From positions 1-42,080 of the forward strand of contig CAZZNQ010000028.1 of NCBI GenBank assembly GCA_964655775.1: DNA of 42,080 bases. The letters run 5' to 3'. The DNA is from CAZZNQ01 sp964655775 (GTDB lineage Bacteria; Planctomycetota; Brocadiia; SM23-32). A program made the translations under genes and the position numbers. Shown piece after piece: positions 1 to 7,786 of the stretch (position 1 is its first letter; the number at the start of each line of letters is the position of its first letter). Under the pieces are notes generated by a model. That model made no database searches and was not told the origin of the DNA. It saw nothing but the letters and a program-made list of their open reading frames with translations.

Positions 1-212
1 ATGTCGATGGCGGCGTCGAAGCTTTCGGCCTGCATAGCTTGCTCGAAGGCGCTTCGATCCTCCCGACGGTCACCGTGGATGGTGCGAGCGCCCTCGGCCG
101 GTGTGCCGCGTTGCCCGCGGTTATAGCAGACCACTTCGTGGCCTTCGTCCAGCAGTAAGCGCACGATGCTCGTACTGATGTTCCCGGTACCGCCGACTAT
201 TCCAACCTTCAT
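1..212 (-). CDS. NAD-dependent epimerase/dehydratase-like protein, partial
   Basis: This is the N-terminal 70 residues of a leftward gene that continues past the left edge. The protein opens with MKVGIVGGTGNIS, the glycine-rich dinucleotide-binding turn (GGTGNI) of extended short-chain dehydrogenases/NAD-dependent epimerases. A beta-alpha-beta unit follows, ending in VVCYNRGQ, where the residue after the second strand (N/R) is typical of NAD(P) selectivity loops. It lies 29 bases downstream of the glycosyltransferase-like gene on the same strand, so the two are probably co-transcribed and may act in sugar-nucleotide or surface-glycan metabolism. The substrate cannot be told because the catalytic YxxxK region lies outside the window. 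Confidence 0.8.
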   Translation of the reverse strand, partial: MKVGIVGGTGNISTSIVRLLLDEGHEVVCYNRGQRGTPAEGARTIHGDRREDRSAFEQAMQAESFDAAID

Positions 213-241
213 GGTGCTCTCTCCGCCTGCGAAGTCAGGTT

Positions 242-1291
242 CTAAATGAACTCGGGCCTCGAAAGGCAATCATACGGCAGTTCGTCTTCGGGCGTCCAGC
301 CCATGTCTTCCAGAACGAGTTTGTGGATTGTCCGAAGTTGCTCTGGGCCGTCGGGCGCGAGCGAGACGAGGCGGAGCCGGGGCATGTGATTCCGCAGCCA
401 CTGATCCACGAAGGCGGGGGGCACGCCCAGTCTCCTGCACGGCCAGACGATCATGTCGGCCGTCAGCCGGCAGCGGTCCAGCGCTCGAAAGCTGGATACC
501 GGCTGTTCGTCCAACGTGCTACGGTTGATCACGGCGAGGAATGCGCCGGCTGTCAGGGCCTCGACACTGGTGACGGCCTCCACGGCGTGACGGTAGTAGC
601 AGTCGTCGCTGAGCCCGGCCGGCTCCGGCCCAGAGGCGAACACGTCGCCGGCGGTCTTGCGTGTGAGCAGCTTGTACCCGGAGTGGAAGTCGGGGACTTC
701 GTCCAGCGTGCCGGCGAACTCAAGGCGCAGCGGCCGGCCCGCCTGCGCGGCATGGTATTCGAGTGCGTGCAGCAGGATGCGGCTCGCCAGCTTCTCCAAC
801 TCCGCCCGACGGAACCCAAGTGGTCTGCAGAGCGAGATGCGTCTGCCGAGGGCCAGGACGCGATCCGTCCCGGTGAGTTGCTCGACGTGCTGGGCGACGC
901 GCAGGAAGTTGATGAGCTCGTTGGCGAAGTGATCGCCGTCCTGGTCGATCGTCGCGAAGTAGCTCAGATCGGGGTTGGGGAGTAGCTCGGCCACGCCCGG
1001 CCTCAGCGCGTGCAGCTTGCCCACGTTCCGCTCCGAGCAGACGAAGCCCACCCCCAGTTCGCGCGAGACCGATTCGGCGGTCTCCGCCTGTACGCCGCTT
1101 CCGTCCGACGAGAGGCATATCGACTTCGGGTCCTGCACGTGGCCCGCAAAGGCTGACGCCGTCTCACGTACGATCGCTTCAGCTCTGTCCACCGGTACAT
1201 CGGCGTTGAAGTGAACGGGTATGACGATTCCGGTATTCCGTCTCAGGGCGGCATGGGCTCGACTGTAGCTTCCGCTGGTCTGTGTTGGCAT
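242..1291 (-). CDS. GT2-like glycosyltransferase-fold protein
   Basis: The protein has 349 residues, no signal peptide and no clear membrane segment. The N-terminal half resembles a GT-A nucleotide-sugar fold. A GIVIPVHFN strand at residues 21-29 matches the usual VVIPxYN start of family 2 glycosyltransferases. NVGKLHALRPG near residue 89 matches the NxGKaxAlNxG motif. DQDGD at 116-120 sits where the metal-binding DxD is expected. The C-terminal half is not recognisable to me. It is the first gene of a leftward pair with the epimerase-like gene, and a SD-like GAGAG lies ahead of the ATG. It is probably a cytoplasmic glycosyltransferase or sugar nucleotidyl-binding protein. Acceptor and donor are unknown, and the family call is by motif only. 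Confidence 0.55.
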   Translation of the reverse strand: MPTQTSGSYSRAHAALRRNTGIVIPVHFNADVPVDRAEAIVRETASAFAGHVQDPKSICLSSDGSGVQAETAESVSRELGVGFVCSERNVGKLHALRPGVAELLPNPDLSYFATIDQDGDHFANELINFLRVAQHVEQLTGTDRVLALGRRISLCRPLGFRRAELEKLASRILLHALEYHAAQAGRPLRLEFAGTLDEVPDFHSGYKLLTRKTAGDVFASGPEPAGLSDDCYYRHAVEAVTSVEALTAGAFLAVINRSTLDEQPVSSFRALDRCRLTADMIVWPCRRLGVPPAFVDQWLRNHMPRLRLVSLAPDGPEQLRTIHKLVLEDMGWTPEDELPYDCLSRPEFI

Positions 1292-1315
1292 AGTCTTGCT
1301 CTCGGCTGGTGTCCG

Positions 1316-1344
1316 TTGCGATCATCGGGGAAGTGGAGTATACA
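1316..1344 (+). promoter_or_regulatory. sigma-70-type promoter for the MFS gene
   Basis: TTGCGA, then 17 bases, then TATACA, ending about 73 bases before the MFS start codon. The spacing is optimal and the hexamers fit the consensus well. The -10 overlaps the -10 of a leftward promoter. Confidence 0.45.
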
Positions 1345-1365
1345 GGACGGCCCGGCGGTCGGAAA
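1337..1365 (-). promoter_or_regulatory. sigma-70-type promoter for the leftward GT2-like/epimerase pair
   Basis: On the minus strand the sequence reads TTTCCG, 17 bases, TATACT. The -10 shares the bases AGTATACA with the rightward promoter of the MFS gene, so the two polymerase sites are mutually exclusive. The -35 match is only moderate. Confidence 0.35.
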
Positions 1366-1417
1366 TGCTCCCGACCCGGATTCCCGGGCTTGCCATCCCA
1401 TTCGGAAACATCCCCGC

Positions 1418-2602
1418 ATGCTGCGTTTCTCGATCCACTACTTCGTGATGTTCTCCCTGTTAGCGGCGGTCTATCCCTATCTGCAAGTCTTCCTGCGAGC
1501 GCGGGGATTCTCAGAGGCCGAGGTGGGCCTGCTTCAGGGCGTACTTGCTCTGGCGGGCGTGTTGGGGCCGATGGTCGTGGGCTACGCAGCGGACAGGCTG
1601 GGTCGCCGCAGGGCGCCGCTGATCGGCTGCCTGGTCGTCTTTGCGCTGCTGGTGCCGCCGCTGAACGCCACAAGCGCCCTGGGGGCGGCGCTGGCGCTGG
1701 TGGTGGGGATCGGGATGACCGTCAGGACTCCGATCCCGCTGACTGACACGCTTGCCGCGGCTGAACTGCCGGATCCCATGCACCAGTACGGCCGAGTGCG
1801 GGTGTGGGGGAGCGTGGGGTTCGTCCTGACGCTCTTCGGCATCAAGGTGCTGGACCTCGTCGACGAAAGCTCATCATCCTCGATGGCGAGATGCATGTTG
1901 GTGGGCGCCGCTCTTTGTATGCTCAGTTCCCTGCTGCTGCCGGAACACCGCGGCGCACGCGTGTCATGGGACAAAGCGCGATCCGCCGCACCGCGGATCC
2001 CGCGCGTGTACGGGCTTTTTCTGCTGGTTGCGGCGATGCACCAGTTGGGGATGGCGTCCTACTACGCCTTTTTCACCATCTATCTCCACGATACGCAGGG
2101 CCTCCAGGAGGCGGCGTGGGTGTGGGCGTTGGGGACGGCCGCCGAGACACCGCTCCTTTTCTGTGCGGGGTGGGTGATCCAGCGGCTGGGCCTCAGGAGG
2201 ATGCTGCTCGCGTCGATGGCCTGCGTGTCCGTGCGGTTGTTGGTCTACGCCTTGACGCCCGTCTTGCCGCTGGTGCTCGCCGCTCAGCTGTTCCACGCGG
2301 GCACTTTCGGTCTGTTCCATGCGGCGTCGATCGAATCTATCCGACGAATGGTGCCCGCGGAGCGGCGAAGCCTTGCCATGACGCTGTACATGTCCCTTGC
2401 CGTGGCACTTCCCGGGCTGGTGGGCGGTGCGGCGGGCGGCATGGTGGTGGAGCGGCTGGGCTACGCCACGCTCTACGGTCTGTACGCCGTTCCGCCGCTG
2501 TTGGGGATGGCGCTGCTCTGGGGCAGGCGCAACGCCTTCGACGCGGCGGCCGGCGACGGGCCCGTTGAGGAGCTTGTCGCGGCTTCAACGGACAAAGATT
2601 AG
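1418..2602 (+). CDS. MFS permease, MFS_1-like/HcaT type
   Basis: A 394-residue integral membrane protein with about 12 hydrophobic segments and no signal peptide. The start MLRFSIHYFVMFSLLAAVYPYLQ is the usual N-terminus and first helix of the MFS_1-like group (HcaT and nucleoside permease relatives). GYAADRLGRRRAPL after the second helix is MFS motif A, and YGRVRVWGSVGF at mid-length is characteristic of the same group. An upstream in-frame extension exists but lacks any membrane or family signal, so the ATG just before the first helix was chosen. The SD is weak. The gene ends 18 bases inside the oppositely oriented fkbM-like gene. Substrate unknown; neighbours suggest a sugar or small metabolite. 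Confidence 0.85.
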   Translation: MLRFSIHYFVMFSLLAAVYPYLQVFLRARGFSEAEVGLLQGVLALAGVLGPMVVGYAADRLGRRRAPLIGCLVVFALLVPPLNATSALGAALALVVGIGMTVRTPIPLTDTLAAAELPDPMHQYGRVRVWGSVGFVLTLFGIKVLDLVDESSSSSMARCMLVGAALCMLSSLLLPEHRGARVSWDKARSAAPRIPRVYGLFLLVAAMHQLGMASYYAFFTIYLHDTQGLQEAAWVWALGTAAETPLLFCAGWVIQRLGLRRMLLASMACVSVRLLVYALTPVLPLVLAAQLFHAGTFGLFHAASIESIRRMVPAERRSLAMTLYMSLAVALPGLVGGAAGGMVVERLGYATLYGLYAVPPLLGMALLWGRRNAFDAAAGDGPVEELVAASTDKD

Positions 2603-3337
2603 GTTCTGCGCCAGGCCTTCGGTTCGGTCGATCTCGTCGTCGTTGCTCAGCCGGAATCCGGTCTCCTGGAACATTACCTCGATGCTCTCCGCAATGTCTC
2701 GGAACATGTAGACCTCCACCAGGGCCGTCCGCAGCCGTTCGTCGGCCAGCGTGCGCGATGCGCCGCGCACGATCTCCTCCTCGATGCCGTCGACGTCAAT
2801 CTTCACGTGATTTGGGAACGGAAGCCCCGAGGCGATCGTCAGGTCGTCGAGCGACATGCCGATCATCCCCTGGCGGTTTTGGGGCTGGAAGGGCCGCTCG
2901 CCCTGCGTAACCGGCCGGCCCCATGAATGCAGCGCAGCCCCCGGGGCAAACCGCTGCACGTAGAAGTGGCCGAACTCCCGCGATTCGGTCACTGCCAGGC
3001 AGTAGGCGGTTATCGTCTCGGTGAGTTCGTTGAGGACGATGTTGCGGTTCAGCTTGGCGTAGTTCAGCGATTCCGGCTCGAACGCGAGTATGCGGCACTC
3101 CCGGTCCAGCTTTCTGGCAGCGTAGAGGGAGTATTGCCCGATGTTCGCGCCGATGTCGTAGATGACGTCTCCGGGACGGAAGTGAGCGTCGATCCATCCC
3201 AGCGTGTCGGGCTCCTTAGTGGAGAAGGTCTCCGCCCGCCAGACCTCGTAGTTCCGTATTACGTCGTCGCTCTCGATGTCGTCGATGTCCAGCAGTACCT
3301 CGACGCCGCGCACGACACAGTTGACGATGCGTCCCAA
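2585..3337 (-). CDS. FkbM family SAM-dependent methyltransferase
   Basis: A 250-residue protein of the FkbM family. VIYDIGANIGQYS at residues 58-70 is the glycine-rich SAM-binding loop. FEPE follows, whose acidic residue contacts the ribose hydroxyls. HVKIDVDGIEEEIVRGA near 172 is the KIDvdG-E motif typical of FkbM proteins. Such enzymes O-methylate sugars or other small molecules and are frequent in glycan clusters. The start codon is TTG, supported by GAGGGG 7-8 bases upstream. It is the third gene of the mutarotase-ThuA-FkbM run, 21 bases after ThuA, so probably co-transcribed. Acceptor unknown. Confidence 0.85.
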   Translation of the reverse strand: MGRIVNCVVRGVEVLLDIDDIESDDVIRNYEVWRAETFSTKEPDTLGWIDAHFRPGDVIYDIGANIGQYSLYAARKLDRECRILAFEPESLNYAKLNRNIVLNELTETITAYCLAVTESREFGHFYVQRFAPGAALHSWGRPVTQGERPFQPQNRQGMIGMSLDDLTIASGLPFPNHVKIDVDGIEEEIVRGASRTLADERLRTALVEVYMFRDIAESIEVMFQETGFRLSNDDEIDRTEGLAQNLIFVR

Positions 3338-3358
3338 GGTTCGCCCCCTCGACTCAGT

Positions 3359-4006
3359 TCATTCGCTTTCCGATTCGCTTCTGCCCGCCCCGGCCCAGAG
3401 CATCCCGCGCGTCTGGATAGTGAGGGCCTCCGGGACGTCGAAGTCCTTTGCCACGTGGCCCAAGGAGGAATAGAAGACACGTCCCTTGCCCCACATTCGC
3501 TTCCACGCGACGGGCATGGTGCAGCCGTTGACCTCGAACGTGGTCGTCGCGAGAACGTGGTTAGAGGGATCGACGTGCATGTAATACTGCTCGCTGTGCA
3601 TCTCGAAGTGATCGAGGCCGGCCGTGATGGGGTCCGCGTGGTCAACAATATGGACGCGGTAGTCGATGACGCCGCCGGGATGGGCTACCCACTGGCCGCC
3701 GACCATGAACTGGTAGTCCGTGTTCTGGCGGAAAGCGTCGCCCATGCCGCCGTGCTGTCCGGCGATGCCCACGCCGTCGCGCACGGCCTCGCTCAGAGCC
3801 TGCCACTGATTCTTCGAGATCTCACCCATTGTCCATAGCGGCACGATCAGGTCGAGATCCTGCAAGAGATCCTTGTCCAGGAATGCGTTCAGGCTGTCCC
3901 GCACCTCCACGTTGAAGCCATGCTCTCGCAACTTGCCGGCGAGGATCTCGCAGACCTGCACGGGTTCGTGTCCCTGCCAGCCGCCATGAATCATCAGTGC
4001 TTGCAT
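3359..4006 (-). CDS. ThuA-like domain protein
   Basis: A single-domain cytoplasmic protein of 215 residues belonging to the ThuA-like (trehalose utilization) family with a class I glutamine-amidotransferase-like fold. The N-terminus MQALMIHGGWQGH leads into a Rossmann-like half. GVGIAGQHGGMGDAF sits where amidotransferases have the nucleophile elbow, but no cysteine is present. HSEQYYMHVDP and PVAWKRMWGKGRVFYSSLGH are the conserved C-terminal blocks of ThuA proteins. ThuA proteins occur widely in sugar utilisation clusters, and a keto-sugar role is known for the Rhizobium thuAB system. Here the gene lies between a sugar mutarotase and a methyltransferase on one strand. The exact reaction is not deducible. 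Confidence 0.87.
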   Translation of the reverse strand: MQALMIHGGWQGHEPVQVCEILAGKLREHGFNVEVRDSLNAFLDKDLLQDLDLIVPLWTMGEISKNQWQALSEAVRDGVGIAGQHGGMGDAFRQNTDYQFMVGGQWVAHPGGVIDYRVHIVDHADPITAGLDHFEMHSEQYYMHVDPSNHVLATTTFEVNGCTMPVAWKRMWGKGRVFYSSLGHVAKDFDVPEALTIQTRGMLWAGAGRSESESE

Positions 4007-4035
4007 GCTCTCGTCTCCGTCCGTCCTAAAGGGTG

Positions 4036-4944
4036 CTACTTTCCCAGTTCCTCAACGCTTATCACTGCCGTCAGAGTGTGGTGTCCGCCGGCCGCCACGA
4101 TGACCGGATCCTGCTTGGAGTTCGTCGTCTCGACGCAGACCATCTCCAGGTACTCGTCGTCTCCGAAATCTTCCATCCGCTCGGCTTTGTCGATCCAGGG
4201 GTTCCAGACCACCGTCGTCCGGCTGCCGTCCTTTGCTATGTGTATTTGTCGGTCCAGGCCGGGATCGCGTATCACGCAGTCGTCCGCAGTCTCCAGGTAG
4301 ACGCGGTCGACCTCTTTGTCAATGCGGATGGGGCCGTTCTGGATCCGCAGGTCCGGGCCGCCCTCCAGGTACTTCCTGCCGTCCAGACCGAGCACCTCGA
4401 CATCGCTTGCGCGGCTCACGTTGAAGTAGCTGTGCAGTGCCTCGCTGATGGTCCACGGTTCGTCGCCGGGGTTACAGGATACAAGCTCCAGGCGCAACTC
4501 CGGGCCGACTATGACGTTCATCTCCAGCCCGAATCTGTGCGGCCACAGAGCGCGCGTCTCAGCCGTGTCGCAGAACTCCAGGCATATGCGCGTGCGGCCA
4601 TCGGCATCCTGCGACGTCTCCGCGACGCTCCACTCATTGATCCGAGCGAAACCGTGGAACGGCTTCGACTTATCGGTGGGATGGCTGCTGAACCAGGGCC
4701 AGCACACCGGTATGCCTCCACGGATGGGATGCATGCCGTCAAAACGGCTCTCCCCGCTCAGCCAGAGCACCGGCTCGGAGTCGCGAGGCCGGAACGCAAG
4801 CACGTGGGCCCCGAACAGGGCGACCGATGCCGTCGCGTGCTCATTGGAGATTTCGGCTACGGTCAGGCCGCCAGGGCCTTCCTTGAAAGCCAGATGGCCG
4901 TCTATGGCGTGTTGGTCGTTCAGTTCGCTGATGCTGGTCGCCAT
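4036..4944 (-). CDS. D-hexose-6-phosphate mutarotase (YeaD-like aldose 1-epimerase)
   Basis: A 302-residue aldose-1-epimerase-fold protein of the YeaD branch, which interconverts the anomers of hexose 6-phosphates. FHGFAR (H97) and ALHSYF (H171) carry the two active-site histidines. VETTN (E272) gives the catalytic glutamate. PIRGGIPVCWPWF near residue 73 is a hallmark of YeaD rather than of galactose mutarotase GalM. The ATG is preceded by GGGAG at good spacing. It is the first gene of the leftward operon with thuA-like and fkbM-like genes, behind a recognisable promoter, and is divergent from the EFR1 gene. No signal peptide, so cytoplasmic. Confidence 0.9.
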   Translation of the reverse strand: MATSISELNDQHAIDGHLAFKEGPGGLTVAEISNEHATASVALFGAHVLAFRPRDSEPVLWLSGESRFDGMHPIRGGIPVCWPWFSSHPTDKSKPFHGFARINEWSVAETSQDADGRTRICLEFCDTAETRALWPHRFGLEMNVIVGPELRLELVSCNPGDEPWTISEALHSYFNVSRASDVEVLGLDGRKYLEGGPDLRIQNGPIRIDKEVDRVYLETADDCVIRDPGLDRQIHIAKDGSRTTVVWNPWIDKAERMEDFGDDEYLEMVCVETTNSKQDPVIVAAGGHHTLTAVISVEELGK

Positions 4945-4989
4945 CTCGTCTCTCCCGCTGCATGAGGCAACTGTGGGCGTCCCGGCACC

Positions 4990-5019
4990 ATCCTATCACA
5001 GGCCCCAAGACGCGGCCAA
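4990..5019 (-). promoter_or_regulatory. sigma-70-type promoter for the mutarotase-ThuA-FkbM operon
   Basis: On the minus strand TTGGCC, 18 bases, TAGGAT, about 45 bases upstream of the mutarotase ATG. It is back-to-back with the promoter of the EFR1 gene. Confidence 0.35.
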
Positions 5020-5055
5020 CGTTCGTCGGAGCGATTCCCGCGCTTTGACCGAACG
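5020..5055. promoter_or_regulatory. interrupted dyad between divergent promoters (candidate operator)
   Basis: Two nested inverted repeats share one centre: outer CGTTCG (5020-5025) with CGAACG (5050-5055), and inner AGCG (5030-5033) with CGCT (5041-5044). The dyad fills the space between the -35 boxes of the divergent mutarotase and EFR1 promoters and overlaps the EFR1 -35. A shared operator is inference; no regulator gene lies next to it. Confidence 0.25.
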
Positions 5056-5073
5056 GACAGCCGGGAATATCAT
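5045..5073 (+). promoter_or_regulatory. sigma-70-type promoter for the EFR1 gene
   Basis: TTGACC, 17 bases, TATCAT: a near-consensus pair about 57 bases upstream of the chosen start. Confidence 0.5.
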
Positions 5074-5129
5074 CAGAGCGCCGAAGGGCGTGCACGGATA
5101 TGGACCGCGTTCATGCGATGGGAGGGCAG

Positions 5130-5909
5130 ATGACTGCGCAGATATACTACTTCTCCGGCACCGGTAACAGCTTGAAGGTCGCCCGCGACCTCGCGGAACG
5201 CCTGCCGGAAGCTCGAATGACGGCCGTGCCGGTGGCACTGGAGAGCAAGCCAGGGGAGCCGGCGGATTCAGTGGGCCTTGTGTTTCCGGTCTATTTCGGC
5301 GGCCTGCCGCTGGTAGTGGAGCGGTTTGCCCGACGGCTGCCGGCCGCCGACTACGTTTTTGCGGTGGCCACGCACGGAGGGATGCCGGGCAACGCGCTCA
5401 GACAACTGGAGCGTGTGCTCGCGGCGAAAGGCACGGAGCTGTCGGCCGGATTCGCCGTTCAGATGCCCGGCAACTACACGAAGCTGTACGGGGCTCGATC
5501 CCGAAAGGCGCAAAGCCGGTTCTTCGCGCAAGCAGCCGATCAGGTTGAGGAGATCGCGCGAAAAGTGGCGGCCCGCGAAACGCACCCCCCCGAGACCGGT
5601 TTCTTCCTGGCCACCTGGTCGTTTGCCATTCTGTATCGACTGCACTTCGCGCGCAAGGCGCACGGAAAGGATTCGGACTTCTGGGCGGACGAGAAGTGCA
5701 CGTCCTGCGGGATCTGTGCCAAGGTGTGTCCCGTGGAGAACATCCGCCTGGAGGACGGTCGGCCGACGTGGCTGCACCACTGCGAGCAGTGCTACGCGTG
5801 CCTGCAGTGGTGCCCCGAGGAAGCCATCCAGGCAAGCCGAAAGACGCCCGATCGCAAACGCTACCACCATCCGGATATCCGCGTCACGGATATGTTCCTG
5901 CGCGAGTAG
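5130..5909 (+). CDS. EFR1 family ferrodoxin (flavodoxin-like domain fused to 2x[4Fe-4S] ferredoxin)
   Basis: A 259-residue cytoplasmic redox protein. The N-terminal domain begins MTAQIYYFSGTGNS, the FMN-phosphate loop of flavodoxins. The C-terminal domain carries two CxxCxxCxxxC(P) clusters at about residues 190-200 and 218-228, predicted to bind two [4Fe-4S] clusters. This matches the EFR1 (EMR1-like ferrodoxin) architecture; a role in electron transfer is expected, partner unknown. Two further in-frame ATGs lie 12 and 30 bases upstream. The downstream ATG was chosen because GGAGG lies at 5121-5125 and the family starts directly at the flavin loop. The gene is monocistronic as far as can be seen. 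Confidence 0.87.
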   Translation: MTAQIYYFSGTGNSLKVARDLAERLPEARMTAVPVALESKPGEPADSVGLVFPVYFGGLPLVVERFARRLPAADYVFAVATHGGMPGNALRQLERVLAAKGTELSAGFAVQMPGNYTKLYGARSRKAQSRFFAQAADQVEEIARKVAARETHPPETGFFLATWSFAILYRLHFARKAHGKDSDFWADEKCTSCGICAKVCPVENIRLEDGRPTWLHHCEQCYACLQWCPEEAIQASRKTPDRKRYHHPDIRVTDMFLRE

Positions 5910-6046
5910 CTTCCCGTCCGGTTGTGTCACCCACTCAGACCGCGCATTCTCTCGTGGCAGAGCGGCCGGTCATCCGCTAATATAGAGGGTTCCGGTGTCG
6001 ACCCTCGGCGCCGAGTCACCCGGAGATCCCAAGGACGGAGGTACCG

Positions 6047-7702
6047 ATGCAGAAGGAATTGAAGCAGAAGATCATGGGGCTGCCCACGCTGCGAACTGTC
6101 GACGCGAATCCCGCCGAACTGGCCGCGATCGGCGATGGCGAGCCCGAGCTGCTGGAAGAGATGTTCCCCTTCGATGAAGTGCCCCAGGTGTTCTTCAAGG
6201 GTAAGGTCATTGAAGAGATCGACGGCGACATGGTCGAGTTCGATTTCGACGAGCGGCGGAAGGCGCCGCTTATCATCAGCGATACCACTTTCCGGGACGG
6301 CCAGCAGGCTCGCCCGCCGTACACGCCGGAGCAGATGGTGGATATTTACCGGCTGATGGGACGGCTCTCCGGACCGAACAAGGTCATCGCCAACAGCGAG
6401 TTCTTCCTATATTCCGACAGCGACATCCGCACCCTCGAGGCCTGCCTGGACGTCTACGCGGAGCATCCCACTTATCCCGAGCCGACCGCATGGATCCGTG
6501 GTCTGCAAGACGACGCGCTGTATCTCAAGCTCATGCAGCACATGGGCGTCAAGGAAACCGGTCTGCTCTCGTCCTGTTCGGACTACCACATCTTCCTGAA
6601 GCTCAAGAAGAACTGGCGCACTGCGGCCGAGGAATACCTCACCATGGCCAAGATGGCGGCCGAGCGCGAGATACGCGTTCGGTTCCATCTGGAAGACATA
6701 ACCCGCGCGAACATGGACGGCTTCGTCTTCCCGTTCGTGACCATGATTGCCCGTTTCGCCGACGAGCTTCCGGAGGAACTGAAACCCAAGATCCGCCTTT
6801 GCGACACGATGGGATTCGGCCTGCCGTTCCCGGGTGTTGAGCTTCCTCGCAGCGTCCCCAAGCTGGTGCATAAGGTCAACTCGCTGGGCATTCCCTCCAG
6901 TCGACTGGAATGGCACGGGCACAATGATTTCCACCTCGTTATCGCGAATGGCGTGGCCGCCTGGCTCTGCGGCTGCGACATACTGAACGGCACGCTGCTC
7001 GGATACGGTGAGCGCACGGGCAATCCTCCGATAGAGGGGGCCATCGTGATGTACCGCGCCCTGAAGGGCGCCAACGGCACCGACATGCGGGTAATCAAGG
7101 AGATCGCCGACTACTTCACCGAGCTCGGCGCGCCCATCCCGCCGCATCAGCCCTTCGTCGGGGCGGACGCCAATCGCACCCGCGCCGGCATCCACGGGCA
7201 CGGTCTGTCTATGGACGAGCGTATTTACCAGATATTCAACACCGCGAAGCTTCTGGGCATCCCGCCGTCCATTACCATCACGGACAAGAGCGGCATGCAG
7301 GGCGTGGAGTTCTGGGCGAAGTGCTATCTCGCCGGCCCCGATATGGATCGCGACGACATCGCCCTGAAGAAGACCAAGCTGGTGGGCGTGGCGAAGTGGG
7401 TCGACTATCAGTACGAGGAGCTCGGCAGGACGACGGGTATCTCGGACGACGAGATGGTGTCGCAGCTTCTGCTGCATCTGCCGGACAAGTGCGTTCCCGC
7501 ATACGTCAACAAGGCCCATCGGCTGACCGGGCCTCGCCGTGTGCGCGAGAAGGACTGTGCGCCCATCATCGACTGGATCGCGGCCGAGCGTAAGCGCCGC
7601 AAGAACGCGGCGAAGGCGGGCGACGGCGCGCCCCCGGCTGGCATCAGCCATGAGGCGATGGAGAAGCTCATGGCCGAGCACCTGCCCGCACTCTACGAGT
7701 GA
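6047..7702 (+). CDS. HMGL-like acyltransferase (2-isopropylmalate/homocitrate/Re-citrate synthase-like)
   Basis: The protein has 551 residues. After an unusual N-terminal extension of about 75 residues comes a DRE-TIM metallolyase barrel: SDTTFRDGQQ at 78-87 (catalytic Arg and metal Asp), a metal-binding WHGHNDFH segment, and a YGERTGN segment like the GxGERxGN loop of LeuA and homocitrate synthases. The LeuA C-terminal leucine-binding regulatory domain is not evident; instead the protein ends in a Lys/Arg-rich tail. Relatives catalyse Claisen-type condensation of acetyl-CoA with a 2-oxoacid. Whether this one makes isopropylmalate, citramalate, homocitrate or citrate (Re-citrate synthase) cannot be decided here. 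SD GGAGG at good spacing. No other leucine genes are nearby. Confidence 0.75.
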   Translation: MQKELKQKIMGLPTLRTVDANPAELAAIGDGEPELLEEMFPFDEVPQVFFKGKVIEEIDGDMVEFDFDERRKAPLIISDTTFRDGQQARPPYTPEQMVDIYRLMGRLSGPNKVIANSEFFLYSDSDIRTLEACLDVYAEHPTYPEPTAWIRGLQDDALYLKLMQHMGVKETGLLSSCSDYHIFLKLKKNWRTAAEEYLTMAKMAAEREIRVRFHLEDITRANMDGFVFPFVTMIARFADELPEELKPKIRLCDTMGFGLPFPGVELPRSVPKLVHKVNSLGIPSSRLEWHGHNDFHLVIANGVAAWLCGCDILNGTLLGYGERTGNPPIEGAIVMYRALKGANGTDMRVIKEIADYFTELGAPIPPHQPFVGADANRTRAGIHGHGLSMDERIYQIFNTAKLLGIPPSITITDKSGMQGVEFWAKCYLAGPDMDRDDIALKKTKLVGVAKWVDYQYEELGRTTGISDDEMVSQLLLHLPDKCVPAYVNKAHRLTGPRRVREKDCAPIIDWIAAERKRRKNAAKAGDGAPPAGISHEAMEKLMAEHLPALYE

Positions 7703-7734
7703 AAGCGGCGGGCAAAGTGAACAGAAGGATCGGG

Positions 7735-7771
7735 ACGGGCGGTTCCGGACGCGGAGCCGCCCGTTCTGTGT
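7735..7771. terminator. bidirectional hairpin terminator
   Basis: A 12-bp stem (ACGGGCGGTTCC with GGAGCCGCCCGT, one G-U wobble) and a 6-base loop lie between the convergent HMGL-like gene and comM. A short T-containing tract (TCTGTGTT) follows on the plus strand. Confidence 0.6.
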
Positions 7772-7786
7772 TGGTGCGGCCGGAGC

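Noticed and set aside
1211..1417. Upstream in-frame extension of the MFS gene
   Set aside because: It overlaps the divergent gene, contains the predicted promoter, and has no hydrophobic or family-like sequence.
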